Numbered from the stretch's first letter, positions 45,312 through 55,334 are shown. The stretch is DNA of 64,000 nucleotides from Microglena sp. YARC (GCA_022414725.1 CM039464.1:9614817-9678816); one strand, 5' to 3'. Translations and numbers: made by a program. The notes: a model not told the origin generated them from the letters alone.

Positions 45312-46080
45312 TGTGAAGGTGGGTAAAGGTGGGTGGGTGAAGGTGGGTTAAGGTGGGTGAAGGTGGGTAAAGGTGGGTAAAGGTGGGTGGGTGAAGGTGG
45401 GTAAATGTGGGTGAAGGTGGGTAAAGGTGGGTAAAGGTGGGTGGGTGAAGGTGGGTGAAGGTGGGTGAAGATGGGTGGGTAAAAGTGGGTGGGTGAAGGT
45501 GGGTAAAGGTGGGTAAAGGTGGGTGGGTGAAGGTGGGTAAAGGTGGGTGAAGGTGGGTGAAGGTGGGTGAAGATGGGTGGGTAAAGGTGGGTGGGTGAAG
45601 GTGGGTAAAGGTGGGTAAAGGTGGGTGGGTGAAGGTGGGTAAAGGTGGGTGAAGGTGGGTGAAGATGGGTGGGTAAAGGTGGGTGGGTGAAGGTGGGTAA
45701 AGGTGGGTGAAGGTGGGTGGGTAAAGGTGGGTGGGTAACGGTGGGTGAAGGTGGTTGAAGGTGGGTGGGTAAAGGTGGGTGGGTGAAGGTGGGTAAAGGT
45801 GGGTGAAGGTGGGTGGGTAAAGGTGGGTGGGTGAAGGTGGTAAAGGTGGGTGATGGTGGGTGAAGGTGGGTAAAGGTGGGTGATGGTGGGTGAAGGTGGG
45901 TGGGTGAAGGTGGGTAAAGGTGGGTGAAGGTGGGTGAAGGTGGGTGGGTAAAGGTGGGTGGGTGAAGGTGGGTAAAGGTGGGTGAAGGTGGTGAAGGTGG
46001 GTGAAGGTGGATGGGTGGGTGGGTGGGTGAAAGTGGGTTAAGGTGGGTGGGTAAAGGTGGGTGGGTGTAGGTGGGTCCGT
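45312..46080. repeat. GGTGGGTGAAGGTGGGTAAA minisatellite
   Basis: Units of GTGGGTGAAG and GTGGGTAAAG with GGTGGGTGGGT interruptions run for about 770 bp. On the minus strand this is CACCTTCACCC, ending in the acceptor before the exon at 45,310; each CTTCAC-type unit makes a pyrimidine-rich tract. The Pro/Thr/Ser frame through it is probably an artefact. Confidence 0.85.
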
Positions 46081-46209
46081 GGGTGGTTTCGGAGCATCTC
46101 TTTAACGACAAACGGTTGGTCAGTATAGGATAGGATTAAATGGTTGGTTCTTCCGGTTTTGGAGCAAGCTGTGGAAACAGCAGTTGATGTTATAACCTGT
46201 TATAGAGCG

Positions 46210-46443
46210 TCAGAGGTTTCGGCGGAGCCCCCCTTCAAGGTGGCGAGAGCCCCCAGTTTACCCATTTGTCCGTCCGTGCGACCGACCGACCGCCGCGGCC
46301 GACGACCGTCTGCGTCTGATCGCGCTGAAGCCTGACACGTCAGCCTACGGTCTCGTAACTAACTCGCTTCCGTTGCCACCTGTCGCTCCCTCGCGATCAC
46401 TCTCCGCCATTTTTTAGCGTCGCAGGCGACGCTGCATAGAACT
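46210..46443 (+). mobile_element. dispersed repeat family C
   Basis: GGCGGAGCCCCCCTTCAAGG, GAGAGCCCCCAGTTTACCCA, TTTGTCCGTCCGTGCGACCG, GAAGCCTGACACGTCAGCC, TCTCGTAACTAACTCGCTTC and ATAGAACTTGT. Confidence 0.7.
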
Positions 46444-46639
46444 TGTTATCCGTTCCTGATAGAGGGACTTCTGGTAGCAATCAGGGATTTGGTGTCTTAC
46501 AAGGTTGGGATTCTGGTAGCGATTTGAGTAGGCAGTCTGATGAACCGGCCCGGGGGCGTCGGGGCCGAGATTCGAGTCTCATGGTAACGGGAGGTTCGGC
46601 CAAAACAGAGTCCCAGGTAGCGATCGCTACTGGTAGCGG
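46444..46639. other. spacer between opposed family C copies
   Basis: GGTAGCAATCAGGG and GGTAGCGATTTGAG are near-copies. GAGATTCGAGTCTC at 46,567-46,580 resembles a tRNA T-arm/B-box, but no convincing A-box lies at the right distance. A protein frame here is not supported. Confidence 0.4.
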
Positions 46640-46858
46640 AAAAACAAGTCCTATGCAGCGTCGCAAGCGAAATTGGCGGGGAGTGTTGGCAACGGAACGG
46701 CAGGTGGCAACGGACTGGGGCTGACCGAAGCCAGTTAGTTATGAGATGGCTGAGGTGTCAGGCTTCGTTTTTTTGTCATTCAGTCGGTCGGACGGACAAA
46801 TGGGTGACCCTGGGGGCTCCCGTCCCCCAGAAGGGGGGCTCCAGTAAAAAATGAAACA
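46640..46858 (-). mobile_element. dispersed repeat family C, inverted copy
   Basis: ACAAGTCCTATGCAGCGTCG, AATTGGCGGGGAGTGTTGGC, GCCAGTTAGTTATGAGATGG, GTGTCAGGCTTCG and GGGTGACCCTGGGGGCTCCC run in reverse relative to the neighbours at 46,210 and 46,953. The two ends face outward and inward copies, so a foldback is possible. Confidence 0.7.
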
Positions 46859-46952
46859 GTGCATTTCATGTCTCACCCCATTACGACATTATTTTGTGTA
46901 TTGCTACAGGGACATAGGTGGAGGACCTGTGGTTAAGCACTACACATATAAT

Positions 46953-47152
46953 TGGCAGAGCCCCCCCTTCTGAGGAACGGGACCCCCCAGGGTTACCCAT
47001 TTGTCCGTCTGACCGACCAAAAATGGAAGCCTGAAACGCCAGCCAACTGTCTCATAACTAACTGGCTTTGGTCAGTTCCAGTCCGTTGCCACCTGTCGTT
47101 CCGTTGCCAACACTCCCCGCCAATTTTTTGTGACGCTGCATAGGACCTGTTT
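46953..47152 (+). mobile_element. dispersed repeat family C
   Basis: GGCAGAGCCCCCCCTTCTGA, CAGGGTTACCCATTTGTCCG, GCCAACTGTCTCATAACTAA, CTGGCTTTGG, CCGTTGCCACCTGTCGTTCC and ATAGGACCTGTT. Confidence 0.7.
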
Positions 47153-47440
47153 CAGACAACAACACCAACACTCCAGCACCAACACCCCGCCAACACGTCC
47201 CCTGCCTTCCACCCCCAGTATCATCACAGCGCTGCGTTACTGGCCTGCCCCCAGCTCCCCAGTAGTGTGAGCGGTAACGATCCTCACGTCCCCCTATTGA
47301 ACACCACGTTTTCCTCATTGGTTATAAGTAGCACCATGGCGCCTCCCACACCCATTACACAGATAATTTAACTATATATAAAGTATTACACAGATAATTT
47401 CACTTATAAATTTAGAAGATAAAGTACTACACAGTTGAAG
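47153..47440. other. no clear gene
   Basis: CCAACACTCC/CCAACAC repeats, then ordinary sequence. A minus-strand frame could supply an exon of the MBD-like gene downstream of its 47,663 donor, but no convincing acceptor/donor pair is visible. Confidence 0.3.
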
Positions 47441-47662
47441 TACATGGGAAATAGTACATCACAGACAATTTCACATATATATTATATTTCGCATGAGTGG
47501 CGGATCATTTCATTTATATACTGTATTTACCAAGAGTGGCGGATTTGATGGAGATACGATCACGTAGCATCATTTAATAATAATAATTTCACTTATACAA
47601 TAGTAAATGATTGGCGGATCATACGAGGATGTTACTTAATATGTAATTTCACGAATACTTAC
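47440..47662. repeat. copies of the MBD-like gene exon end and donor
   Basis: TGGCGGATTTGATGGAGATA, CGATCACGTAGCATC at 47,528-47,571 repeats TCGGCGGATTTGATGGAGAC, ACGAGCACGTAGCATC of the exon ending at 47,663, with a donor-like GTAAAT in place of GTAAGT. Shorter pieces (GTGGCGGATCATT near 47,497 and TTGGCGGATCATACG near 47,611) continue the series at ~60-80 bp spacing. Confidence 0.75.
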
Positions 47663-49752
47663 CATGATCGGCGGATTTGATGGAGACACGAGCACGTAGC
47701 ATCCACGTTGATCTCGCATTACAGTTTCGCCGTGAGAAGCTCCCCAGCCATCTGCTTGCTGCTGTGGTGCCTGCCTCACCAGCTCAGAATAGGGAGAAGG
47801 GAGTGCAGGAGAATGGCGGACGTGCTGAGGCAGATCACCTCCTGATGATAGCGCTGTGGGGACCGAGTAGCCACCAGAAGGTAGTGCAGGAGAATGGCGC
47901 ATGTGCTGAGGCAGGTTAGCTCCTGTTGGTAGCGCTGTAGGGACCGCGTATCGGCCAGATGGATGCACCCAATGTTGCCCTTGAGGGACGCCTGGTGATT
48001 GGGTGCAAGGGCTAGGGGTGCTGGAAGGGACCCCCTCCCCCCTGGACACTACTGGCACCCCTTCTGGGTGCACCCACGGGTGTATGTGTGGGGGGGCACT
48101 TTGCGGCGCAGGCTGACGACCACGTGGGGGAACACCCCCACCCCCACCACCAAGACCACCACCACCACTAACACTGTAAGGCAGGTGAGGGGACACTGGT
48201 GCAGGGGAACACAGTGACCAAATGGGAGGACTCGGTGAAGGGATAATGTGCGGCCCAGACTGCAAGGCACCTAACTGATGGCCTGGTGGACCCGATGTAC
48301 AGATGTACTGTCGACCAGGTGGATCTGAGGTACAGATGTACTGTTGACCAGGTGGGTCTAAGGAGTAGGTGGACTGTTGACCAGGTGGATCTGAGGTACA
48401 GATGTACTGTTGACCTGGTGGATCTGAGGTGCAGGTGGACTGATGCCCAGGTGGACGTGTGCCTTGCCCTTGAAGAGACAGCAGTGGCGAAGAATAGTGA
48501 TGGCTAGCACTGATTTCTGTGGAAATGCTGCGGGGATGGGTTAAATCCTTATAGCCATCTTTCTGCTGCCCAGGACTGGGCGCAGCCAAAAGGTGGGCTT
48601 GAGGATGGTGGGATTCATGCACCCCTGGACCTCGGGCGCTAGATGCTGCAGGCATATCCATCGTACCAACCTGTTGCCTGTCTCCGCCATGCTGGCTGAC
48701 CAAGTGACCCCCCCTGGTCTGCTGCATGGGCTGGATCTGATATGCTGGCTCGCCTGTAGACCATGCCGGTTGAGGGGGCCCAGATGAATAGACCAGCCTC
48801 GGATCGTTGGACGGTAATGACTGAATGGGAGGCGTTGGCCTAGGAGGTAGTGACACCATGGTCACTGGATGGGTGGAATGACTTCCTCCACCGACCATCG
48901 GCCCGCTGGCCATACCGTAGTAATGATGCCCTTCCTGCCCATAGCCAGTCGAGGCCTGAGGCATCAAAAATGTGCATGAACCGTCAGCATTTGCGATGCG
49001 ATGAACTTGATATGGAGGTTGCAAAACTTGCTGTCGTTGTTGCTGTTGCATAACTTGCTGCCGTTGTTGCTGTTGCATCCCTTGTTGTTGCTGTTGCTGT
49101 TGCATAACTTGCTGCTGCATCCCTTGTTGCTGTTGCTGTAGCAGAACTCTCTGCTGCTGGCCATCCAGCTGACTCCGGGGCACTAGGACATAATACGGAG
49201 AATCCTGCGGAATCCTGGGCGCCTGTGGCATGAGTAGAGTGGAATGCTCCAAGCCACTGGCAGATGATGCCTGGAGGGCGGCAGGGGGGGCCAGATGCAT
49301 GCTGGCAGGCTGTCGTACACCCATGGCAGATTATTCTGTCCCCAGGGACCCCGAGTACAAGATGCCCTGCGGTTGGAGCTGGTGTTGGGCGGTGCCTGTG
49401 GCGACAAAGCCGCGATGGGAGGGGCCAAGAGACATGGCCGGAGTGTGTTTGCCATTGGTGGTGGCCTCGGGAGTGTCGGCTGTAATAACCTGATCCAAGG
49501 GTAGAACCCGTTTCAACTTGGAGGGTGTGGGGTCCTGCACCTTGTTGGAGGACATATGTGGGACGGTAGTAGCAGTGCTGATGCCATGCATGGAAGTGGG
49601 GTCTGTTCGGGTTTGACTGCGGGGTAGGGGCTCTGCCAGCATGGCGAGAGTGGCGGAGGAAGTGGAGGAGAGTTTTGCGTCGGCACTTTTTAACCACTTC
49701 ATGAAGGCGGTGAAGTTGTGGCGGATCCGGGCCCGGCGTGCAGTCCTCCTCC
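47663..49752 (-). CDS. Gln/Pro-rich exon of the MBD-like gene, interrupted by one stop
   Basis: Acceptor CCCCGTAG, donor ATCATG/GTAAGT. The frame starts RRTARRARIRHNFTAFMKWL, consistent with entry in phase 1 from the exon at 51,264. After about 140 codons it meets a TAA at 49,333-49,331, then stays open for 554 codons. Visible parts: poly-Gln (QQQQQGMQQQ), six 11-residue repeats like SDPPGQQYICT (about 48,260-48,450), a Gly-rich stretch, and two ~27-residue repeats with GGYSVPTALSSGG. It resembles a low-complexity activation or scaffold region. The stop may be an error, a real break, or the boundary of two genes with MGVRQPAS as a start. Confidence 0.6.
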
Positions 49753-49769
49753 CTACGGGGCGTGACATG

Positions 49770-50056
49770 ATGGTGATGGTGATGATAATGATGTATGCGA
49801 TGTTGGCGATGATATTGATGTTGGTGATGGTGATGGTGATGGTGATGGTAATGATGATGATGATGTTATTTTGATGTTGGTGATGATGCTGATAATGATG
49901 TTGGTGTAATGATTATAATGGTGTTGGTGATGCTGATGCTGATGACATTGATGATGACATTGATGATGATAATGATGTTGATGATGATGATGATTGATGA
50001 TGATGGTGATGATGATGATGATGATATTGGTGTTGGTGTTGGTGATGATGATGATA

Positions 50057-50091
<35 letters not shown>

Positions 50092-50184
50092 ATTTGTGAT
50101 GATGATGATGAGGTTGGTGATGATGATGGTGATAATGATGATGATGATGATGATGATGATTGCATGATGGTGATGATGATGATA

Positions 50185-50219
<35 letters not shown>

Positions 50220-50310
50220 ATTTGTGTGATGATGATGATGATGATGATAATGATGATGATGATGATAATGATGATGATGATGATGTGATGATGATGATGA
50301 TGATGATGAT

Positions 50311-50383
<73 letters not shown>

Positions 50384-50412
50384 AATGATGTTGGTGATGA
50401 TGATGAGAATCC
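49770..50412. repeat. GAT/GGT trinucleotide array
   Basis: TGATGATGA with TGGTGATGG and TGTTGGTG variants occupies the intron side next to the exon acceptor of the MBD-like gene. Ser, Ile, His and Asp homopolymer frames are artefacts. Confidence 0.95.
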
Positions 50413-50429
50413 GTATTCATTTTGGTCAT

Positions 50430-51250
50430 GGAAGGCTTAAATGGCGGTAATGGTGGTCATGGTGAGAATGGAAGGTGATTGTGGCAGCAATTGGTGGTCA
50501 TTTTGATCAGGGCAGTCATGGAAGGCTGAAATGGGAGTAATGGTGGTCATGTCGATAATGGAAGGTGAAAATGGCAGCTTCTGGTGGTCATTTTGGTCAT
50601 GGCAGTCACGGAAGGTGAGAAGGCAGTTATGGTGGTCATGTCAATAATGGAAGGTGATAATGTCGTCTATCGGTGGTCATTTTGGTCATGTTGGTCATTT
50701 TGGTCATGGCAGTCACGGAGGGCTGAAATGGCGGTTTTTGTAGTCATGGCCATAACGGATGGTGATTGCGGTTATGGCGATAATGAAAGGTGGTATTGGC
50801 GGCTACTGGTGGTCATTTTGGTCATTACAGTCATGTAGGGCTGAAATGGTAGTAATGGTGGTCAAGGTGGTCATGGAAGGTGATGGTGGCAGCATTCGGC
50901 GGTCATTTTGGTCAGGGCAGTCATGGAAGGCTGAAATGGCAGTAATGCTGGTCCATTGACAGTGCATTTCCATTGAGCTTGACTTGACCACTTGACTTGA
51001 GTTAGTTCGCGCAACTGCTGAGTCAAGTCGTGCAATCGCTGAGTCAAGTCCGTTTAACTCAAGTCATGTCATGTCAAGTCAAGACAAGTCAAGTCAATTC
51101 AATTCGATTCAATTCAATTCAAGTCAAGTTGTCCAATGCAAATGCACCGTAAGCCAATAGCAGGCTGAAATGGCAGTAATGGTGGTCATGGCGATACTGG
51201 CAGGTCGAAATGGCAGTAATGGTGATCATGGCAGTAATGCTGGTCCATTC
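50430..51250. repeat. ~90-bp tandem repeat in the MBD-like gene intron
   Basis: Units share GGTGGTCATTTTGGTCATGG, CAGTCATGGAAGGCTGAAAT, GGCAGTAATGGTGGTCATG and ATAATGGAAGGTGATAATGG. They are interrupted at 50,960-51,140 by AAGTCAAGTC/AATTCAATTC pentamers. The last unit, AGTAATGCTGGTCCATTCAG, abuts the donor at 51,263, and the same words recur at 50,941, so a donor-side segment was copied. Confidence 0.8.
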
Positions 51251-51263
51251 AGCCAAGGCTTAC

Positions 51264-52374
51264 CTCTGGTGATCGACTGTGTGAAGATGCTTGGAGTGGT
51301 GCTTAACACCTTCGACCCCAAACCTCCCTTCCTGGCCTCTTCCCATGGCTGCAGGCGGCTCCCGCCTCTACTCAGGCCACCGCCGCCAACCCCTTTGCCA
51401 TCCCCCTGAGCAGCCGCTCCTTTGGTCTGGAGCATAGGCTGTGGTCGGGGGTAAGAAGGACTGGCATAGGGGGACTGGGGTAGGAAGGAATGGGGTCCGG
51501 GGGGAAGGGACTGGCGTTGGGGGCTGGGATAGGAAAGTCTGAGGTCTGGGGTGGGAAGGACTGGGGTCTGGGGTAGGAAGGAATGGGGCCTGGGGTAGGA
51601 AGGACTGAGTGCTGTTGTGGCTGATGACACTCCCAGAGGCGCCAGAGGCTTTGAATTTCTTCCTCGGAATCTCATTGATATGCTGAAACCCAACAGTGTT
51701 GGCTGCACCACCTGCTGCTGTGAGAGAATGGCAAGATGGTTTGGCCTGTGAGACTTTGTGTGGCCTAGCCTTCCGACGGTGAACAATTGGCTGCCATGCA
51801 TTCGCTTGCTGCCATGATCTCAGCGCTGTGGTGAAGGGGTGACCCTGATCAAGTGGGTGCCCAGGGGATGGAGAGCGGTCTTCTCCGGCCTGCCCAAGGG
51901 CTGGGTGTTGGTCGTAGGTGGAGGATGGTGCAAGCGGCGCCATGCCCCTGCCAAGCAGATGATCCCCAAGATTCGTTTTCTTTTTGAGCAACCTTTTTAC
52001 AATTGAGCCACTTGGTGTGTCGACCCCAGTGCGACGCGCTGCCCCCCGACCCCCCCCGATCCAACCCGATTCTCTCTTCCCCCGTTGATGAGGAAAAGGG
52101 CCCTTGCCAATCATCAAGCCCAATGAGTGTGCGACAGAAACACGAGATTTGTATCGTTTCCCCTCAGGGCTCAGAAAGACTGTGATAGGTTCTCCAGCAC
52201 GGCATCCTGATTGCCCGCGGAAGCTAACCAGCACTGTCCAGGATGGATCCAGATTGTGGTTGTATTTGCTTCGCAAGAAATTAACCAAGGTATCCATTCG
52301 ACTGATCACCAGCTCCTGTAGACTGCTGACCCCCTTGGGCAGCTTGTAGTGGTGCAGCATGGCCGATGACGAGC
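51264..52374 (-). CDS. MBD-like (methyl-CpG-binding domain) protein, N-terminal exon
   Basis: Acceptor CACCCAG at 52,375; first Met at 52,360. Residues 1-30 read MLHHYKLPKGVSSLQELVIS then RMDTLVNFLR. Residues about 38-85 read DPSWTVLVSFRGQSGCRAGE, PITVFLSPEGKRYKSRVSVA and HSLGL. W..V..R..G..aG......SPEGKR.KSR..VA..L is the MBD pattern, whose canonical members bind methylated CpG in chromatin. A basic and Pro-rich tail follows. The frame with the MBD stops at 51,368, but a +1 frame (open from 51,801) carries on through the same Pro-rich repeats (SFLPQ, PSYPRPQ) to SIFTQSITR and an AGAG/GTAAGC donor, and only that frame joins the next exon in phase. One indel in 51,420-51,620 is likely. Confidence 0.6.
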
Positions 52375-52690
52375 CTGGGTGGGCAGGGGTGGGGTGGGGT
52401 GGTCTGGGACGGGGTGGGATGGGATGGGATGCTTGTAGTGGTGCATCATGGCAGTGACGAGCCTTGGTGGGTGGAGGGGGGGTTTAGGGTTTGTGGGTGG
52501 GTTTAGGATTTAGGTTTAGGGTGGGGTGGGGATTAGGGTTTAGGGTTGGTGGGATGGGGTGGGATGGGGTCGGGTCGGGTGGGGTGGGGTAGGATGTGAT
52601 GGGGTGGGATGGGAATTGGGTGGGATTGGTGGGGATGGGATGGGATGGGATAGGGTGGGGTGGGGTGAGGAGGTGAAGCATGAATGGCTC
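52375..52690. repeat. GGGAT/GGGGT repeats, copied exon start, TTTAGGG words
   Basis: GCTTGTAGTGGTGCATCATG and CAGTGACGAGCCTTGG at 52,431-52,468 repeat the MBD-like exon start and acceptor (52,343-52,380). Around it are GGGATGGGATGGG and GGGGTGGGGT runs. Between 52,482 and 52,550 TTTAGGG, TTTAGGATTTAGG and TTAGGGTTTAGGG occur, resembling degenerate plant/algal telomere repeat. Confidence 0.75.
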
Positions 52691-52695
52691 ATGTC

Positions 52696-52797
52696 CTTTC
52701 TTTTCAGCTTTTCTCAGCAGCTTCTAGGCATCTCCCCAAACCAGCAACTGTGCTACAGCCAAATGTTAAAAGCGGAAGCGGAAAATAAAAGCTATGG
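52696..52797. mobile_element. hairpin element family B, short copy
   Basis: CTTTCTTTTCAGCTTTTCTC, AGCAGCTTCTAGGCATCTCC and CAACTGTGCTACAGCC are present; the right arm is reduced to GCGGAAGCGGAAAATAAAAG. Confidence 0.55.
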
Positions 52798-52811
52798 TAT
52801 GGTACATGAGT

Positions 52812-52990
52812 AGGGAACGGCAACTGATGTTAGTGTTTGAAAAACTAATATTATTACTGTGTCACAATACTAATAGTTTTTCAAATAAATTCAAAATTCT
52901 GGTGAGACGGCTCGTCCGACTAATATTATATAATATTATATAATATTATTCATTCACTAATATTATATAACATAGCCGACCCCTATACAT
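52812..52990. mobile_element. dispersed repeat family D, copy 2
   Basis: TAGGGAACGGCAACTGATGT, GTTTGAAAAACTAATATTAT, GTGAGACGGCTCGTCCGACT and CATAGCCGACCCCTATACAT match copy 1 at 43,910-44,083 in the same orientation. It differs mainly by extra ATATTATATA units. Confidence 0.65.
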
Positions 52991-53099
52991 GAGCACTGTG
53001 AGTCAGATGGAGAGGAGGAGGAATGTGAGGTTACCTTTGCTATATTAACTTTAGTACTTACACTTGGACATATCATCACCATGTAGGAGAACAGTCTTG

Positions 53100-53885
53100 T
53101 TCCTGATGGTTCAACTTGAATCATTGTATTATAAACAATAGGCTATCAACATAAATGATCAAAAACAATAAGTCAACTGTAAATGTAATCATTGTATTAT
53201 AAACAACAGGCTATCAACATAAATGATCAAATATAATAAGTCAACTGTAAATGTAATCATTGTATTATCAGCATAAATTACCATTATAATAAAAATGGCA
53301 AAGGTAATAACTGTATTATCAATAGAATATAACGTGAAGCCTAACCATCAGGAACAAGACTGGTCTCCTACATGGTGATTCATTTTATTGGTAATTTATG
53401 TTGATAATACAGTTATTACCTTAGCAGTTGATTCATTATATTGGAAATTGATGGCGATACAGTAATACAGTTATTGCATTTTGCAGTCGATTGATCACAT
53501 TGATAATTTGTATTGATAATTAAGTTATTAACTTTGCAGTTTATGTTGATAATACATTTATTTCCTTTGAATGAGATTATTACATTGGTAATTAATGTTA
53601 ATAATACAGTTATTACCTGCACAGTTTATTTATTATATCGATAAGTTCTATTGATAATAAAGTTATTACCTCGGCAGTTAATCAATTTCTATTGATAATA
53701 CAGTTATTACCTTGGCACTAACTGTATTATTAATTAATTATTATTACATTGGTAACAACTGTACTATCATTTTCTATTGATAATACAGTTATTACCTTGG
53801 CAGTTTATGTATTATATTGATAATATTGATTGATTATAAGTTATCAACTTTGAAGTTGTTTTATTATATTGGTAATTTCTGTTGA
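53100..53885. repeat. AT-rich ~45-50 bp repeat (ATAATACAGTTATTACC)
   Basis: Words such as TTGATAATACAGTTATTACC, TTGGCAGTT and TATTATATTGGTAATT recur throughout, on both orientations (AATCATTGTATTATAAACAA in the first 200 bp). The series resumes at 54,788-54,990. Its core AATTATTACCTTAGCA is the intron sequence next to the donor of the exon at 55,256, so this array appears to be an expansion of that donor-side intron. Confidence 0.75.
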
Positions 53886-54787
53886 TACCATACTACTCTC
53901 AAAATTTAACGGTCGCAAAATTTGACGGCTTTTTTTCGGAGTTTTATTATAAGTTGACGGTTTACATTTGACGTTTTTTTAATAGGACTATAAATTGACG
54001 TTACACATTTGACGGTTTCCAATTTAATAAAATCCATGATGCAACTGAACGTTTGTACTTAATCATGTTACACTGGTTCATGGTTCATGGTACAATATTA
54101 GGGTACACTGTTCTAGGACCTGCAAGGAGTGTACATATAATACTGCAATGATCCCAACATCTTGTTCAGCATAACACTACCGGTACTCTTTGAAATAACT
54201 AGAATGAGACATTCAATCGTTTTCACTCACTCCTGAAATCATCTCTTGCTCAGTTAATGTCAGAAACATAAGCATAACGTATGTTCCTGTATTGCTCAGC
54301 GACCTAGAAGGACCAAGGTAAGGTTTTGCTACGGCTACAATATGCGCATACCGTATTCTGTATGCTTCACTCCAATGCACATATATGTTGACTTCCTATT
54401 CCTATTGCCTCTGTTCTTTTTGTACCTAACAGCCTTTTACCTCCTCTAACCTATCCTATTCCCAGTGTGCCCTAATTCAAACAATTGGAGCGAAGGAAGA
54501 GTGGTCAAAGATGGCCATAGGGTCTGTGCTCCTAAACTCATTATTGTTTCCAGATGAGGAATCAGAATATACAGAAAGATGCAGGCGGTCCCAGGGATCT
54601 CGTATCACTAAAAAATGTAGTGTTTGGCCCACTGAGCATTGAGATATGTGCATTCTAGTGATGCACCTAATATCGGCAAAAAAACCGAGTTGACGGTTTT
54701 TTCGTTGTGTAGTATACCGTACGCCACGATTTGACGGTTACTCCCGTCAATTTAAACCGTTAAATTTTGAGAGCAGTACGGTAGTAA
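53886..54787. mobile_element. ~900-bp element with ~28-bp terminal inverted repeats
   Basis: The left end CATACTACTCTCAAAATTTA, ACGGT is mirrored at the right by ACCGTTAAATTTTGAGAGCA, GTACGG. Subterminal GACGGTTTT/AACCGTCAA words occur near both ends. The insertion lies inside the AT-rich array, and TA flanks both ends (a possible TA target duplication). The interior is of normal composition and encloses the exon-like frame at 54,466-54,642. Confidence 0.6.
54466..54642 (+). CDS. exon-like frame inside the inverted-repeat element
   Basis: A long pyrimidine tract and TTCCCAG precede a 58-codon frame: CALIQTIGAKEEWSKMAIGS, VLLNSLLFPDEESEYTERCR, RSQGSRITKKCSVWPTEH and TGA. It lacks an internal ATG start and looks like a last exon. 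It could be the remnant of a transposase-associated gene (cf. short 'plant-harbinger-like' Trp/Cys patterns) or a captured host exon. No family can be assigned with confidence. Confidence 0.4.
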   Translation, partial: CALIQTIGAKEEWSKMAIGSVLLNSLLFPDEESEYTERCRRSQGSRITKKCSVWPTEH

Positions 54788-54991
54788 AATTATAAATTAT
54801 TACCTTGGCAGTTGTTTTATTATATTGGTAATTTCTTTTGATAGTACAATTATTACATTTCCAGTTTATTTATTATATTGATAATCAATGTTGATAACCT
54901 GATGACAATACAATCAATGATTACCTTTGCTGTTGATTCATTGTACTTGCAATATGTATATTGATCATACAATTATTACCTTAGCATTTAC

Positions 54992-55192
54992 CCTCTACAA
55001 ATTGCTGGCCATCCAGGATCTGTTTCCAGTGCTCACTTTGAGCTGCAATGTTGCCTTCAGCACTTTGCTGTTGATTTTATTGAAAAGTTATATAGAAAAT
55101 ACAATTATTACCTTATCACTTAACCTCCACAAATTGCTGGTCATCCAGGATCTGTTTCCAGTGCTCACTTTGAGCTGCAATGTTGCCTTCAG
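54992..55192 (-). pseudogene. two tandem copies of the exon at 55,256 with donors
   Basis: Exon-like copies end at 55,125 (donor GTTAAG) and 54,992 (donor GTAAAT), spaced 131-133 bp like the real exon. Both keep the frame IAAQSEHWKQILDDQQ/ILDGQQ and a possible ACATTGCAG acceptor, with GKIAAQ changed to GNIAAQ. They may be decoys or usable alternative exons. Confidence 0.6.
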
Positions 55193-55255
55193 CACTTTGC
55201 TGTTGATTTTATTGAAAAGTTATATAGAAAATACAATTATTACCTTAGCACTTAC

Positions 55256-55330
55256 CCTCGACAATTTGCTGGTCATCCAGGATCTGTTTCCAGTGCTCAC
55301 TTTGAGCTGCAATTTTGCCATCAGCAGGCC
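55256..55330 (-). CDS. unrecognised gene, exon (GPADGKIAAQSEHWKQILDD)
   Basis: Acceptor GGTTTTAG, 75 nt reading PADGKIAAQSEHWKQILDD and QQIVE, donor GAGG/GTAAGT. It starts with two bases that complete a Gly codon with the phase-1 end of the exon at 56,213-56,276, so the two exons join in frame. The peptide is likely helical and polar. No family is recognised. Confidence 0.6.
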
Positions 55331-55334
55331 CTAA

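Noticed and set aside
45312..46111. N-terminal extension of the DYRPTQTA frame through Pro/Thr/Ser repeats
   Set aside because: The region is a purine/pyrimidine minisatellite that serves better as intron before the acceptor at 45,311.
46567..46580. tRNA gene suggested by GAGATTCGAGTCTC
   Set aside because: Only a T-arm-like word; no matching D-arm, anticodon arm or acceptor stem.
48984..49697. 237-residue minus frame overlapping the Gln-rich exon
   Set aside because: Shadow frame: its Ala/Thr/Ser run is the poly-Gln tract read out of frame.
49866..50429. poly-Ser/Ile/His frame
   Set aside because: (GAT)n microsatellite.
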